DNA of 64,000 nt from NCBI GenBank assembly GCA_965153455.1, contig OZ234501.1:6758001-6822000 (forward strand), in the 5' to 3' direction. Positions 1-10,707 of this stretch are shown one piece after another. The position numbers and the translations under genes are program-made. Numbering within the stretch: position 1 is the first letter of the stretch; each line of letters opens with the position of its first letter. Source of the stretch: Sphagnum compactum (lineage: Eukaryota > Bryophyta > Sphagnopsida > Sphagnales). The notes under the pieces are model-generated. The model searched no databases and was not told the DNA's origin. It saw nothing but the letters and a program-made list of their open reading frames with translations.

Positions 1-1540
1 ATAATGCGTTCCAAGTTAGAATGGACATGTGTAAGGATGATAATGAGAATGCATACAAGCCCATTATGCGACAAATGTTTTCAAGCCTTTTCCAAACGTG
101 CATTAGTTTTCAAATTTGGTGTTGACATCACCAAGAAGAACAACAAAAACCATGATCCCAAAACAAGAATAACATGAAAATGATAATTTCATTTAAAGCA
201 TTATAGGTTTATTAAGACTAAACATGGTGTTCAAACCTTAGTTATATATATTTGTGTTGAAACATAACTTGTAATATTGAAAAACAAATTGTGATGGCAA
301 AATGGGGAAATTATCCCATTAAATTAGTCTATTTTTTAGTTATGTTATGCTTTCAAGTAATAGTTAGAAGTATCCATTGTTTATATTTTCCACATGATGT
401 ATTTTTCAAGGTTTGATGAAATGGAGAAATCAATGTGAAAGAATTGTAAATGATACATCCTTAGGTTCATCAAGTGGTATTAAGGGCAAAAAACATTATC
501 AATTTTTTGTTTGTAACCAAGTACAAATCCTAGGCACATTCTTTCATTCTCAAAAAAAAATACAAAGTGGGAGTTTTGAGATGGGACTAAAATGAACTCA
601 TAAAGTTGAATTCAAGATGAATTCAATTTGCACAAACTAAGAAAAAAGGGTAATCATTGCAAATTGAAACCAAAATGGTGCACAAATAAACACATATTCA
701 CATGATTAAGAATGACTCAGACTTGGGAGGGTCACCATTTTCCTTTCTATAACATTTTATAGATAACAACAAAAACTAGATCAAAATGGCATAAATTCCC
801 TAGATTCTCAAGTGAAAGTCTCAAAAAATTTCAATGTTTGAGTCCCATTACATCATAGGCTCATAATTCATTCGTGTAGACTAGCTATGATTCAAGACTT
901 TCAAGGTAAAAATTGTAACCCTTGAATAAAGCTTTCCAACAATGTATCACATGTTTCAATCAAAGGTGATTTGGCCTTTTTGTTGCATGTTTTAATGATC
1001 AAGAGTTTAACTTGTGTTTTAGATTTTCAAATAGGGAATGCCTCGCCTAAGATATAAAGTTTTCAAGACTCCAATGGTTTAAAAACAACCCAATTTGGAA
1101 AGGTTGTTACAAAATTTTGAAACACCATAGGATTCCAAATTCACAAAAATGAGAATGCACCTGGGAATCTTGAGGACTCCCTCTTGCACTTTCACACATT
1201 TCCATTTCACAATAAGAATGTGTTTGGGTATCTCCCTTGGTTTATTCTCTACCTGCTTCCTTTTGTTTTGTCCTGACCTTGGTTATGAGTTCAAGCCTAA
1301 GTGAGAAACTAAAACCTATTCATCCAATTCCTGGTTTTATTATTGTAAATAAAATGGGGTTTCCCTTTTTTTCACAATAATGTTCTTTTCTTTCACATAT
1401 GGAAGAAGTCCTATCTTGCTATTCAAGGATTTTTTCAACTTCAAGAATCCAAGATTGTGATACCAAATTTTTCCAATTATTGTAGAACTTGTCTTGATAA
1501 TGGTGAATGTTTCAATTGAGGTTTTGGAATTTAAGGGAAG
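1..1540. other. AT-rich intergenic DNA
   Basis: I see no credible gene here. Open frames are short, AT-rich and mostly begin at non-ATG codons, and I recognise no RNA gene or element boundary. Confidence 0.5.
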
Positions 1541-1544
1541 AAAT

Positions 1545-1750
1545 TTTCATTGATTGATGTACATCAAAATTCAATGAGGTTTCAACTTTAGCGTGAGTTT
1601 GACATAAGAGTTTTCATTGACTATAAGAGAGATCACAATTCAATGAGGTTTCTTCAAGTTGAGCTTTAGAAATTTGACATAAGAGTTTTCACCAAGACAA
1701 GAGATCAACATTCGACAAGGTTGTTCCAACTTGAGCTTTGGCAATCACCA
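1545..1750. repeat. Imperfect tandem repeat, about 75 bp x 3
   Basis: Three diverged copies start near 1545, 1610 and 1685. Each begins GTTTTCA, and the first two share a block containing TTCAATGAGGTTTC followed by TTTGACATAAGAG. No coding potential is seen. Confidence 0.6.
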
Positions 1751-2064
1751 AAATTTGATATCTCAATTTAGCTTGCCACATTGTTTTCAAGATCTAAAGA
1801 GTCACCTAATTAGTAAAATTGATGACATTGACACAAGAAAAATGATTGATAATTTGCAAAGGGATTGTGGTTATGAGATAAGGTAATAGCAAGGTCAATA
1901 TGGGCAAACAAGGGGAGATTTTCATCTACTATTCAGTTACATCACCATGAAAGCATTTCAATGACACAACCGAAGGCATTGCTGTGCCACTGCAAATGGG
2001 TGGCTGATCATGCTACTAGTATCAACTCACTCCTACTACCAACAACAAGAAGGGAGTGGTTCTG

Positions 2065-2255
2065 CCCCCTTATGGCAAGTTCAAACTTCAAACTTGCAAC
2101 AGTTAAAATAGGAAGTGTTTCACAAAGTCCCCAAAAAATGAACTCGCAGTTCACACTAACAACACCTGGTGAACATTCCTAAAACTGTGGGACCAAATGA
2201 AAACTACATCGTTCCATATACTCTCTCTTACAGACAGAGCCAACAAAACAGGCAG
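2065..2255 (+). repeat. Dispersed repeat, copy 1 (second copy near 32.2 kb)
   Basis: This block shares a run of ordered similarity with 32148-32365, including GGTTAAAATAGGAA-like, GAACTC, CACCTGG, GAACATTCCT and CAAATGAAAACTACA segments in the same order and orientation. The distance of 30 kb and the degree of decay suggest an old mobile-element fragment. The family is not identified. Confidence 0.65.
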
Positions 2256-2285
2256 GGCAACAGCTGATTACTGACATTGCTGACC

Positions 2286-2864
2286 CTAATTACAGTAATT
2301 AAGCACCAAACAGACAAAGACTCACCTGAATCGGTAGGTTTTACATTTGTGCTAATCGTCGTAATCAAGCACCGATAGAGAGACTTGCCTCAATCAGTGG
2401 CTTTAACCAAAGTGCTAATCCTAGTACTTAAGCACCAAAATAGAGTCTCACCCAAATTGGCAGCTTTATTAAATTTGTGTCAATTCTAGTAATTAATCAC
2501 CCGCCTGAATTGGTACCTTTATCATTTGTGCTTATCCCTGGCAATTAACATCAACAGAGAGACTTGCTTGAGTTGGTAGCTTTAATGCTTGTGCTAAGGC
2601 CCCCACCACACTGCCATGGGAAAACAATGACAAGGACGGACCAATTTACCTCCTGTCTAAACCTGTGATGTTAAGCAACATGCTGTCATTCACATACCAC
2701 CCATCTACCACCTGCTGGTAACAACAGTGGCAGCTATCAATCCCATGCAAGAAAACCCTAATCATAGTAACTAAGCACCAACAGAGGGACTCACCCAAGT
2801 TGGTAGCTTTAACATTTGTGCTAATCCTAGTAATTAGGCACCAACAGCAAAACTCACCAGAACC
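2286..2864. repeat. Degenerate minisatellite, 51-66 bp unit
   Basis: Units start at about 2286, 2352, 2415, 2480, 2531, 2758 and 2821. Each carries a CTAATCCTAGTAATTAAGCACC-like head, an ACTCACC segment, a TTGGTAGCTTTA-like segment and an ATTTGTG tail. A non-repeat stretch interrupts the array at about 2594-2757. It lies beyond the 3' end of the MO25-like gene. Confidence 0.75.
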
Positions 2865-2936
2865 TGCACCTAATTAAGCATGGAGTTAGTAGGCAAAGCA
2901 ACGTCTAAGCTTGGTTACATACTCCCGATGCAGATA

Positions 2937-3500
2937 CTAATCTAGAAATGATAACTTAAGAATGTTGGCTCCTAATCCACCAGTTCCACACTGATATGAA
3001 CCACTTGTTCAAAAACTAATTTTTTTTACTTGATACAGAACCCGCAGCTAATTATGCACCAAGTTACAAACTAACATCTAATCTAGGGTCACTTAATCCT
3101 GATGTAAATACTAATCCAGAACTGATAATCTAGAACCCCTCAGCTCATAATCCACCAGTTCCACATGGATATTGAGGTCTACTACCACCTCCCTACTGCA
3201 GATTTTCTCAAAGAAGATCTAATTTTTGGTTTTAGACTTGATGTAGATACTAATCTAGAACTGATAATCTAAAACCCTCAGCTCCTAATCCACCAGCTCC
3301 ACACTGATATGAACTCTACTGCTTCCTCTCTGCTGCAGATTTTCTCAAAGCAACATCTAATTTTGGTTCTATTCTTGATGTAGATACTAATCTAGAACCA
3401 ATAATCCAAAACCTAAGCTCCTAATCCACCAGTTCAACATTGATATAAACTCTGCTTCCACCACTCCCACCTCCCACCACCACTGCGGATTTTCTTCTTC
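2937..3500. repeat. Tandem repeat, about 137 bp unit x 4
   Basis: Units start at 2937, 3101, 3240 and 3377. All begin GATG(C/T)A(A/G)ATACTAATC and share CCTAATCCACCAG and CTGCAGATTTTCTC-like blocks. The second and third units (139 and 137 bp) are the best matched. The array ends about 200 bp from the stop codon of the minus-strand MO25-like gene, so its transcripts may run into it. Confidence 0.8.
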
Positions 3501-3711
3501 TTCCCTTCCAGTAAACGCGTAACCTTGCTAATGTGGCTTCCAATAATTCTTAGGGCTCCTGAATGCAGCAAGCAAGATGTTATGCAATCGCACAAAGCTC
3601 CTCCTGTGTATGAATTGCTATGCATCTTGTTGCCGAGTCCTTGTTGCATTTCTTGTTGCCAAAGTGTAACGATAGTAGTTTTCTTCTTTCATGCCTCTCT
3701 CTCTCTCTCCC

Positions 3712-4725
3712 CTATTCTTCAACTTCCAAGTTTGTGATGATCTCAACAACTTGTGCCTTATCTTGGTCGAATTGCAGATCCTCTTTTTCAGTCTTGAAAT
3801 CACGGAAGAATCGCAGAAACTTACTGCGATTGGCAACCAAAACAGAGATGATCTCAGGTGGTTTGTTGGCATTGGCAACAAACACCTTGAACACATGGAA
3901 AGATTCAATCTGGATGCTCTTGCTTGGATCTCTCAACAGGTTCATGAGGTTGCACATGTTGGCTTTGGAGCCCACATACCGCATCATGACATTGACATTG
4001 GATCTGTCCAGCAAGATCTCACCCAGCAGTTTCACCATCTGCCGTCTGGTGATGTAATTGGGTGAGGACAAGAGCTTGCCGTTGAACTCCGAGAAGAACC
4101 AGTCGTAGTTCTTGGTCAGGTACTCCGCCACTGTGGATTTGTGTCGTGTGAGAAGCTCACGGAAGTTGGCGGCAGCATCACATGCAACCTCGAAATTGGG
4201 TAGCTCGATGTACTTGAAGAACTTGGACAAATTGGGCGATTCTAGTATGTAGCGAGCTGCACTCTGGTGTCTGATGCATTCTCGCAGCATGGTGCCGTAA
4301 TGCAGCGCCATCTCTGGAGTCTCGTATCCCGACACCAGCAGGTCCAAGAGGTCTCTGTTGTTGTCCAGATAGTCGGAAGCGATGAGTCGGGATTGCACTT
4401 GCTGGCGTTGTAGGTTCGCCACCACTTGGGTTGTGTCCTTGCGAGCTTCTAGGTCCAGCTTAGGAAGCGATTCAATGAGCAAGCGCATGGTGTTGCTGGC
4501 GAGCATCTCCTGTGTCAACTGCGCGCAAGCCTCCGGTACCGGCTCCGCTTCGCTGTTGCCATACAACACCACTTTTATCTTACGGATGTTCCGCGCCAGT
4601 TCGCTCATCTTCTCCTCTCGTCTCGGGTCCTGCAACGACGTCCCCAGAAGCTCGCGCGTCGAACGCACCAGCTCCGCCGTACTACTGCCTGTGCTCTTCT
4701 TCTTCTTCTCGAACAGTCCCTTCAT
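3712..4725 (-). CDS. MO25-like (CAB39/Hym1) scaffold protein
   Basis: A 337-residue protein beginning [15 protein letters not shown] and ending NLEVEE, close to the usual MO25 length of about 340 residues. It has the family's all-helical ARM-like layout and recognisable blocks such as [21 protein letters not shown](I)[21 protein letters not shown] and [20 protein letters not shown]. In animals and fungi MO25 docks onto a STRAD-type pseudokinase to activate LKB1/GCK kinases; plant homologues are linked to cell polarity and division through related kinases. I chose the ATG at 4723-4725 because MKGLF is the family N terminus; the frame stays open 43 codons further upstream, but that stretch looks like leader. 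The gene is a single exon with no frameshift. Multi-exon structure is my recollection for plant homologues, so intronlessness is noted as odd but not proved to be. Confidence 0.93.
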   Translation of the reverse strand: MKGLFEKKKKSTGSSTAELVRSTRELLGTSLQDPRREEKMSELARNIRKIKVVLYGNSEAEPVPEACAQLTQEMLASNTMRLLIESLPKLDLEARKDTTQVVANLQRQQVQSRLIASDYLDNNRDLLDLLVSGYETPEMALHYGTMLRECIRHQSAARYILESPNLSKFFKYIELPNFEVACDAAANFRELLTRHKSTVAEYLTKNYDWFFSEFNGKLLSSPNYITRRQMVKLLGEILLDRSNVNVMMRYVGSKANMCNLMNLLRDPSKSIQIESFHVFKVFVANANKPPEIISVLVANRSKFLRFFRDFKTEKEDLQFDQDKAQVVEIITNLEVEE

Positions 4726-6418
4726 GATTCCACACCCGAATTCACGTCTTCCCTCACGCCCCCCACACAGATTCCTTCCTGGCTTCTCAACCTCGTCGAG
4801 AACCCCCTTCGATTTATGTGTGTCTGTGTGTCTGTCTCTCGCGCGCGCTAGCAACTCGCCATCATCTCCATCAATCTTTCAAGCTCCGCTACATCCCTAT
4901 CCATGTTCTTCTTCTCCGCAGTAAACCTCACCCCACCTTCGCACCTCCGAAACTCCTCCTCAAACATCAGTACTAGCAGCAGCAACTGAGCTCTACGAAT
5001 ATGTACTTCATCTTCTTCGTCCTAAAAGCTCTGCAAAGATCTCTGCGAATCTAATCTCTTTTCCCTTCTTCTTCCTCCTCCTCCCGAGCAACCCCGCTCG
5101 CTCGTCGACGTTAGGACCAAATTTCACACAACTCCTTCTTCAAGGTTTCGCACGCACCTACGGAAATGGAAATCCAAACAAGTTGCGCTTATTGTTTTCT
5201 TCCTGTGCAGAGAGCGAGAGATGCAATATCACACCACTTGTTACGCATCCGAATCTGCTGCGTTCGCTGGCGCTCTTATTGTTACCTTCTTCGATCGACA
5301 ATCTGATGCATTCTCCCCCGGCGGCTCTAGAGAACAAGAGACTTCTCCTCCGGCGAAGAAGAATCCTTCCAAAAAAGGAATGGAAGCGTTTTCCGTACCC
5401 TAGAAAGTACTACGGCGACTGCTTACCTACTCCCGCTGCCGCAAGTGCGCGCGTCAACACTCCATCTTGTCGGAGGAGAGCGAGTCAGGAAACGTCGAGA
5501 GTCCAGGAGCGTCTTGCACGAGGGAGCAAGCGGAAGCTTCGGATGCAGCAGCGGCAGCAAAAGCGGAGTAGTGGCAGAATCGCGGAGGATTTTCAGGGCG
5601 TTTCTTTTTTCCCGCAGAATAATATTCTTCTTCTTTCTTCTTTCAAGATTTACGGTAGAGAAAGAGAGAGAGAGAGAGGCGCGGAAGGTTTGTTTGTAGC
5701 AAATTGAGCTTCAAAAACACTTAATTCTTGTAGTTCGATCTCAAGTGAAGGAACTTATATCGTGGAGAAGAAGCTAGAGAGAAGAGGGATGCAAGCTGTG
5801 AAGGATCTAAATCATCACGATGATCATTGCTCGGAGCTCCTCCGGTCTTCCAGCAGCAGCCTCCACAGTTTGCTGCTGGATATGCAGCAGATTTTACTCT
5901 CGTTTTGCTTTCCGGCATGCACGACATGCCCAACCAAGGAAGGCGGCAAGGCACTTGTTGCCTCGACTACTACCTCCTGCAGTTTCTGGTACGGTTCTGG
6001 TCCTGTCTATTGCATAATGCTGGATCCATCACACAATTCTTCAATGCATCTGGGGAATCTGTCGAGATCTAAACCCTACAGAACGCCCAATTGAGGGAGA
6101 AAGTCTTCAGAAGCAAAAAAGCCTGTGGTATTCTGAAAGAGAAACACAGTCACAGACACATAGAGAGAATCCATTCCATTATTTCCAATGCCTGTAGCTG
6201 CAGTTTCTGAATGGCATTTGTAATCAGGTCCAGCAATGAGCTCACAAAGGCTTTGGGAGGCATTCTTCCAGGATCCTTCACAGTGGAGGGACAGCAGGTC
6301 TCTTAAGGTGCGGTGCCTGCATTCATGACAAGGAAAGAGTTCCTCAAGGATATCACAATCACAATTTTCAATACTGAACATTGTGACATTGACTGATCTT
6401 GTAGAAGCTGACATTGTG
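4726..6418. promoter_or_regulatory. Divergent intergenic region between MO25-like and PPR genes
   Basis: The two genes are transcribed away from each other, so both promoters should lie here. The part nearest MO25 (4740-5160) is pyrimidine-rich and contains TGTGTCTG and CGCGCG tracts, as expected of a 5' leader. A GAGA run sits at 5661-5680. Several overlapping open frames at 5183-6094 begin at TTG or GTG or have low-complexity composition, and I do not call them genes. Confidence 0.4.
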
Positions 6419-6537
6419 ATGATGATCCTTTCGATGAGGTTAATTCTTTGTTTTGCCTGTTATTCTGCCACTGTTGCACTTGCTTCTGACTTGGCTGCCG
6501 CACACTACTGTGATTCTTGTGGCTTCTGTATCAATAG
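6419..6537 (+). CDS. Candidate first exon of the PPR gene
   Basis: The main PPR frame has no ATG between its upstream stop (6574-6576) and 6877, although recognisable PPR sequence begins before 6877. A start is available at 6419: ATG-ATG opens a hydrophobic, N-terminal-signal-like stretch (MMILSMRLILCFACYSA) and stays open to AAT-AG at 6537, followed by GTAGGT. Joining this donor to an acceptor ending CTTCAG at 6695 keeps the frame into the PPR exon, with a 158-bp intron. This is inference from sequence signals only. Other acceptors exist, and the true start could be elsewhere or lost. Confidence 0.35.
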
Positions 6538-6576
6538 GTAGGTTGTGCTTCACTTCCACATGTGGAATTTAGATAA

Positions 6577-9500
6577 TTTCATTCTCCCTTTTTTACCATA
6601 TCTGAGAGCTTCAACTTCCAATCTGGTTCTGAGTTTAATTGTGCTTCACAATTTTGGGGGGGTTCACAGAGAAATCCAAAAGATCCGGACTTCAGACACA
6701 AGTTCACAAGTGAATGCCTTTGGGTGGATGATTGCTCCACCCCTTCCTGGGTTAAGTTGAAGCTTTCTGCAGTGATCCAAGGTGATACAACTGCTTCTGA
6801 TTCTTCTGACTTCCATCACCACCATGGAGCACGAGGATTGCAGCCAACCAGGAAGGATCTTAACAGTCTGTTCAAGATGTATATCAACAAGGGATGTATG
6901 TCAGCTGCACAGCTAGTTTTCAACAGACTTCTGAAAAAAGATCTCGTGTCATGGACCACTTTGATTGCAGGATATGGTAAGCATGGCCATGTGGAAGAGG
7001 CTTTTGCGTCAATTCAACAAATGCAACAGGAAGGTGTGCAGCCAGACAAAGTGACATATATGAGCATTCTCAAAGCATGTGCCAATCCAAGGTCCTTGGA
7101 ATGGGGGAAGCAAGTCCATGCCCAGATCATTGAAGCTGGATTTGAATCTGACTTACGTGTTGGGACTGCTCTTATCAACATGTATGCGAAATGCAGATGT
7201 ATTAAGGAGGCCTTTGAAGTTTTTGAAAACATGCAACATGAAGGTGTGGAATTGGATGAGATCACTTACATAAGCATCCTGAATGCTTGTGCCAACCCAG
7301 CTGATTTGAAATGGGGGCGGCATATCCATGACTGCATTAGGAGATCTGGATTTGACACAGATGTTCGATTGGGAAATGCCCTGATAGGTATGTACATCAA
7401 ATGTGGAAGCAAAGAGGAGGCTTTTGAGGTTTTTCATAATATGCAGCAAAAAGGTATGACATCAAACAGGATTACCTACATGAGCATCCTAAATGCATGT
7501 TCCAGTCCATCTGCTTTGGACTGGGGAATGCAGGTTGATGCTCAGATCAAGAAGTCTGGATTTGATTCAGACATTTGTGTGTGCAATGCACTTATTGGAA
7601 TGTATGTCAAATGTGAGAGTAATGAGGGGGCAATGAAAGTGTTTCAGCACATGCTACAAAAAGCAGTGCAGCCAGACAAAATCACCTATATGAGCATCCT
7701 GAATGCATGTGCAAGCCCAGCAGCTTTAGATTTTGGGAAGCAGGTTCATTTTCACATCAGAAGCTCCCAGTTTGAAACTGATCTGGCTGTGGGGACTGCT
7801 CTAATCAACATGTATGCAAAGTGTGGGGGCAATGAGGAAGCATTTGATGTGTATCATCGAATGCAAGAAGAAGGTGTGGATTTGAACATGGTCACCTACA
7901 TCTGCATTCTCAAGGCATGTACCAGGCCGGTGGCATTGGATTGGGGGAAGCAGGTCCATTCCCACATCATGAAATCTGGATTGCAATATGGCTTGAGGGT
8001 GGCAACTGCTCTTATCAACATGTACACTAAGTGTGGGGCAAGTGAAGAGGCTTTTAATGTGTATCATCAAATGCTACAAGAAGGTGTGGAGCCTGATAAT
8101 ATTACATACTTGAGCATCCTGAATGCAATTGGAAGCCCTGCAGCTTTGGACTTTGGGAAGCAAGTGCATGCCTGCATCAGAAAGTCTGGACTTCAGTTTG
8201 ATGTGGATTTGGGGACGGCTCTTATCAGCATGTATGCTCGGTGTGGAGGCACTCAGGAGGCATTTGGCATGTATGACCAAATGCAAGGAGAGGGTGTGGG
8301 GCTGACCATAAACACTTACATCTGCATTCTCAAGGCATGTATGAGCCCTGCAGTTTTGAACCGGGGAAGGGAGGTTCATGCCCACATCAAAAAAACTGGA
8401 TTTGACAGTGACCTTCATGTGGGGACTGCACTTATCAGTATGTATGCTCAATGTGGTAGTAGTCAAGAGGCTTTTGAAGTATTTCACCACATGCAACAAG
8501 CAGGTGTGGAGCCTGACAATGTCACTTATGTGAGCATGCTAAATGCATGTGCAAGCCCCGATGCACTTGACTATGGGAAGCAGATCCATGAGCACATCAT
8601 TAGCTCAGGATTTAACTCTAATTTTCGGGTTTGGACTGCACTGATTAGCATGTATGCTCAGTGTGGTAGCCACCATGAAGCTTTTGAAGTGTTTCGTGCA
8701 ATGCAAGAAAAGGGTGTGGAGGCAGACAAATTTACTTACATGAGCATTCTCAGTGCATGTGCAAATTCAAACTTGAGCCCTACTGCCTTGGATTGTGGGA
8801 GGCAGGTCCATGCCCACATTAGGAAATCTGGATTCAACTCTGATACTCGCTTGGAAAATGCTCTTCTTGACATGTATATCAAATGTGGGAGTAATGAGGA
8901 GGCTTTTCAAGTGTTTAACTGCATGCAACAGATGGGCAGGAAGCCAGATAACATGACTTACATAAGCATACTGAATGCATGTGCAAACCAAATGGCTTTG
9001 GACTGGGGGAAGCAAGTCCATGCCCAAATCAAAGAATCTGTTGTCAGGTCTGATGTGCTGGTGGGGACTGCTCTTATCAGTATGTATGCAAAGTGTGGGG
9101 CTAGTCAGGAAGCTTTTGAAATGTTTCATCACATGCAACAAGAAGGTGTATGGCTCAACAGGATCACATGCATGAATCTCTTGAATGCATGTGCCAGCCC
9201 AAGAGATTTTGAGAGTGGGAAGCAAGTCTATGCTCACCTTAGGGATTCAGGATGTGAGCTTGATGTTGGTCTCTGGAATTCTCTCATCAGGATGTATGCA
9301 AAGTACGCTGGGAGTGATGATGCTTTTGAATTGTACCACAAAATGCATCAAGAAGGTGTGCAGCCAGAGAGCTCAACTTATGTTAGCATCCTGAATACAT
9401 GTGTGAGCCCAAGGAGTTTGGCGTATGGGAAGGAGATCCATGCACATGTGAAAGTTTCTGGTCTTGAAGCTGATGAACGTGTAGGGAATGCTCTAATATG

Positions 9501-10398
9501 CATGTATGTGAAGTGTGGTGGCAATGAGGGGGCAGTTGAATTATATCACCATATGCAACAAGCAGGTCTGCAGCTGAACAGGAGCACCTACATGTACATT
9601 CTCAAGGCATGCACCAACCTAACAGTCCTTGCTGAGGGCAAACAACTGCATTGCAGCATTGTTGAAGCTGGATTGGGAGCTGATACCTGTATTGGAAATG
9701 CTCTGATTGACATGTATGCTAAGTGTGGGAGTCTTTCAGACGCACGCAAGGTGTTTGATGCCATGCCTGAACGAGATTTGGTTTCTTGGACTGTCATAAT
9801 TGTTGGACTTGCTCAGCATGGGTGTCAAGAAGATGCACTAGACTTGTTTAAACAAATGAAGCAAGAAGGGGTGCTACCGGATGCTGTCACTTTTGTTGGT
9901 GTTCTCTCTGCTTGCAGCCATGGAGGCTTAGTGGATGAAGGTCTGGAATACTTCAATTCCATGTGTGAAGACCATGGTATTACACCAGTAGATGCACATT
10001 ATGGTTGCATAGTGGACCTTTTTGGCCGTGGAGGGCATCTACATCAAGCAGAGGACTTCATCAGAAAAATCCCGATTGAAGCAACCTCTGGAATTTGGGG
10101 AACTTTGCTGGGTGCTTGTAGGATTTATGGCAATGTGGAGTTAGCTGAATGTGCTGCAAATCATTGTCTGAAGTTAGACCCAGAGAATGCTGCAGTGTAT
10201 GTGACACTTTCACATATCTATGCTGGAGCTGGCATGTGGGATAGTGTAGCACATGTGGAAAATACAATGAAGGAGAGAGGTATCAAAAAGGAGACTGGCT
10301 GTTGCTGGGTTGAGGTTGAAAAGAAGGTACACACTTTTGTGGCAGAAGGCAGAACTCACTCACAAACACCAGAGATATATGCTGCTTTGACAGATTAA
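6577..10398 (+). CDS. PLS-class PPR protein with a 70-residue di-motif array and truncated C terminus
   Basis: Main open frame of a pentatricopeptide-repeat protein, expected to act in a plastid or mitochondrion in sequence-specific RNA binding (RNA editing or processing in PLS proteins). It opens with a partial S motif and a canonical P motif (KKDLVSWTTLIAGYGKHG). About a dozen tandem 70-residue units follow, each an L motif (like TYMSILNACASPAALDFGKQ) plus a fused S/P motif (like TALINMYAKCG..EEAF..). The array closes with a canonical P motif (RDLVSWTVIIVGLAQHG) and E/E+ motifs ending near GCCWVEV. One unit at about 8760 has a short insertion. The frame stops at TAA 10396-10398, where a DYW deaminase domain would begin; that domain is present only as a relic. 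The nearest in-frame ATG, 6877, cuts the first S motif, so the true start is upstream. The gene could be an E+-class protein acting with a partner DYW protein, or a pseudogene. Confidence 0.85.
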   Translation, partial: FHSPFFTISESFNFQSGSEFNCASQFWGGSQRNPKDPDFRHKFTSECLWVDDCSTPSWVKLKLSAVIQGDTTASDSSDFHHHHGARGLQPTRKDLNSLFKMYINKGCMSAAQLVFNRLLKKDLVSWTTLIAGYGKHGHVEEAFASIQQMQQEGVQPDKVTYMSILKACANPRSLEWGKQVHAQIIEAGFESDLRVGTALINMYAKCRCIKEAFEVFENMQHEGVELDEITYISILNACANPADLKWGRHIHDCIRRSGFDTDVRLGNALIGMYIKCGSKEEAFEVFHNMQQKGMTSNRITYMSILNACSSPSALDWGMQVDAQIKKSGFDSDICVCNALIGMYVKCESNEGAMKVFQHMLQKAVQPDKITYMSILNACASPAALDFGKQVHFHIRSSQFETDLAVGTALINMYAKCGGNEEAFDVYHRMQEEGVDLNMVTYICILKACTRPVALDWGKQVHSHIMKSGLQYGLRVATALINMYTKCGASEEAFNVYHQMLQEGVEPDNITYLSILNAIGSPAALDFGKQVHACIRKSGLQFDVDLGTALISMYARCGGTQEAFGMYDQMQGEGVGLTINTYICILKACMSPAVLNRGREVHAHIKKTGFDSDLHVGTALISMYAQCGSSQEAFEVFHHMQQAGVEPDNVTYVSMLNACASPDALDYGKQIHEHIISSGFNSNFRVWTALISMYAQCGSHHEAFEVFRAMQEKGVEADKFTYMSILSACANSNLSPTALDCGRQVHAHIRKSGFNSDTRLENALLDMYIKCGSNEEAFQVFNCMQQMGRKPDNMTYISILNACANQMALDWGKQVHAQIKESVVRSDVLVGTALISMYAKCGASQEAFEMFHHMQQEGVWLNRITCMNLLNACASPRDFESGKQVYAHLRDSGCELDVGLWNSLIRMYAKYAGSDDAFELYHKMHQEGVQPESSTYVSILNTCVSPRSLAYGKEIHAHVKVSGLEADERVGNALICMYVKCGGNEGAVELYHHMQQAGLQLNRSTYMYILKACTNLTVLAEGKQLHCSIVEAGLGADTCIGNALIDMYAKCGSLSDARKVFDAMPERDLVSWTVIIVGLAQHGCQEDALDLFKQMKQEGVLPDAVTFVGVLSACSHGGLVDEGLEYFNSMCEDHGITPVDAHYGCIVDLFGRGGHLHQAEDFIRKIPIEATSGIWGTLLGACRIYGNVELAECAANHCLKLDPENAAVYVTLSHIYAGAGMWDSVAHVENTMKERGIKKETGCCWVEVEKKVHTFVAEGRTHSQTPEIYAALTD

Positions 10399-10707
10399 CT
10401 TTGCAGATGAAGGAGGCAGGATACATGCTGGACACTCACTGTCTGTTACATGAGGTGGATGAACTGCACAAGGAATGGGCTTTCTGCCACCGTAGCAAGA
10501 AGCTGGCAATTGCTTTTGGCTTATTAGTACAGCTGCTGTGACACCACTCCATATTTTCAAGAATCTTTTAGTATTTTAGTATGTAATGACTGCCACACTG
10601 CAAACAAGCTCATTTCAAAGATGGCTGGGTGAGAAATTGTAGCAAGGGATGTGAATCACTTCCATCACTTCAAGGATGGGGTGTGCTCATGTGGTGACTA
10701 CTGTTGA
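10395..10707 (+). pseudogene. Decayed DYW domain of the PPR gene
   Basis: Immediately past the PPR stop, another frame reads LTLQMKEAGYMLDTHCLLHE, then KEWAFCHRSKKLAIAFGL. A further shift gives VCNDCHTANKLISKMAG, a stop, then EIVARDVNHFHHFKDG and VCSCGDYC followed by TGA. These are the successive blocks of a DYW cytidine-deaminase domain. The catalytic Glu of the H-S-E motif is Lys here, there are two frameshifts and at least two in-frame stops, and the final W is a C. The zinc-ligand CNDCH block survives. The domain cannot be translated in this state. Confidence 0.88.

Noticed and set aside
2286-3500. CRISPR-like array
   Set aside because: The units are degenerate head-to-tail repeats without constant repeats and unique spacers, in a plant nuclear context.
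3620-4065. Plus-strand open frames across the MO25-like gene
   Set aside because: They are antisense shadows of the conserved minus-strand gene and show no family features.
5183-6094. Basic, Ser/Arg-rich plus-strand frames upstream of the PPR gene
   Set aside because: They start at non-ATG codons or overlap each other, end in microsatellite sequence and have no domain. They are more likely leader or promoter DNA.
6724-6726. GTG at 6724 as the PPR start
   Set aside because: A GTG start is not expected in a plant nuclear gene. The frame is open further upstream, and the missing ATG points to an upstream exon.
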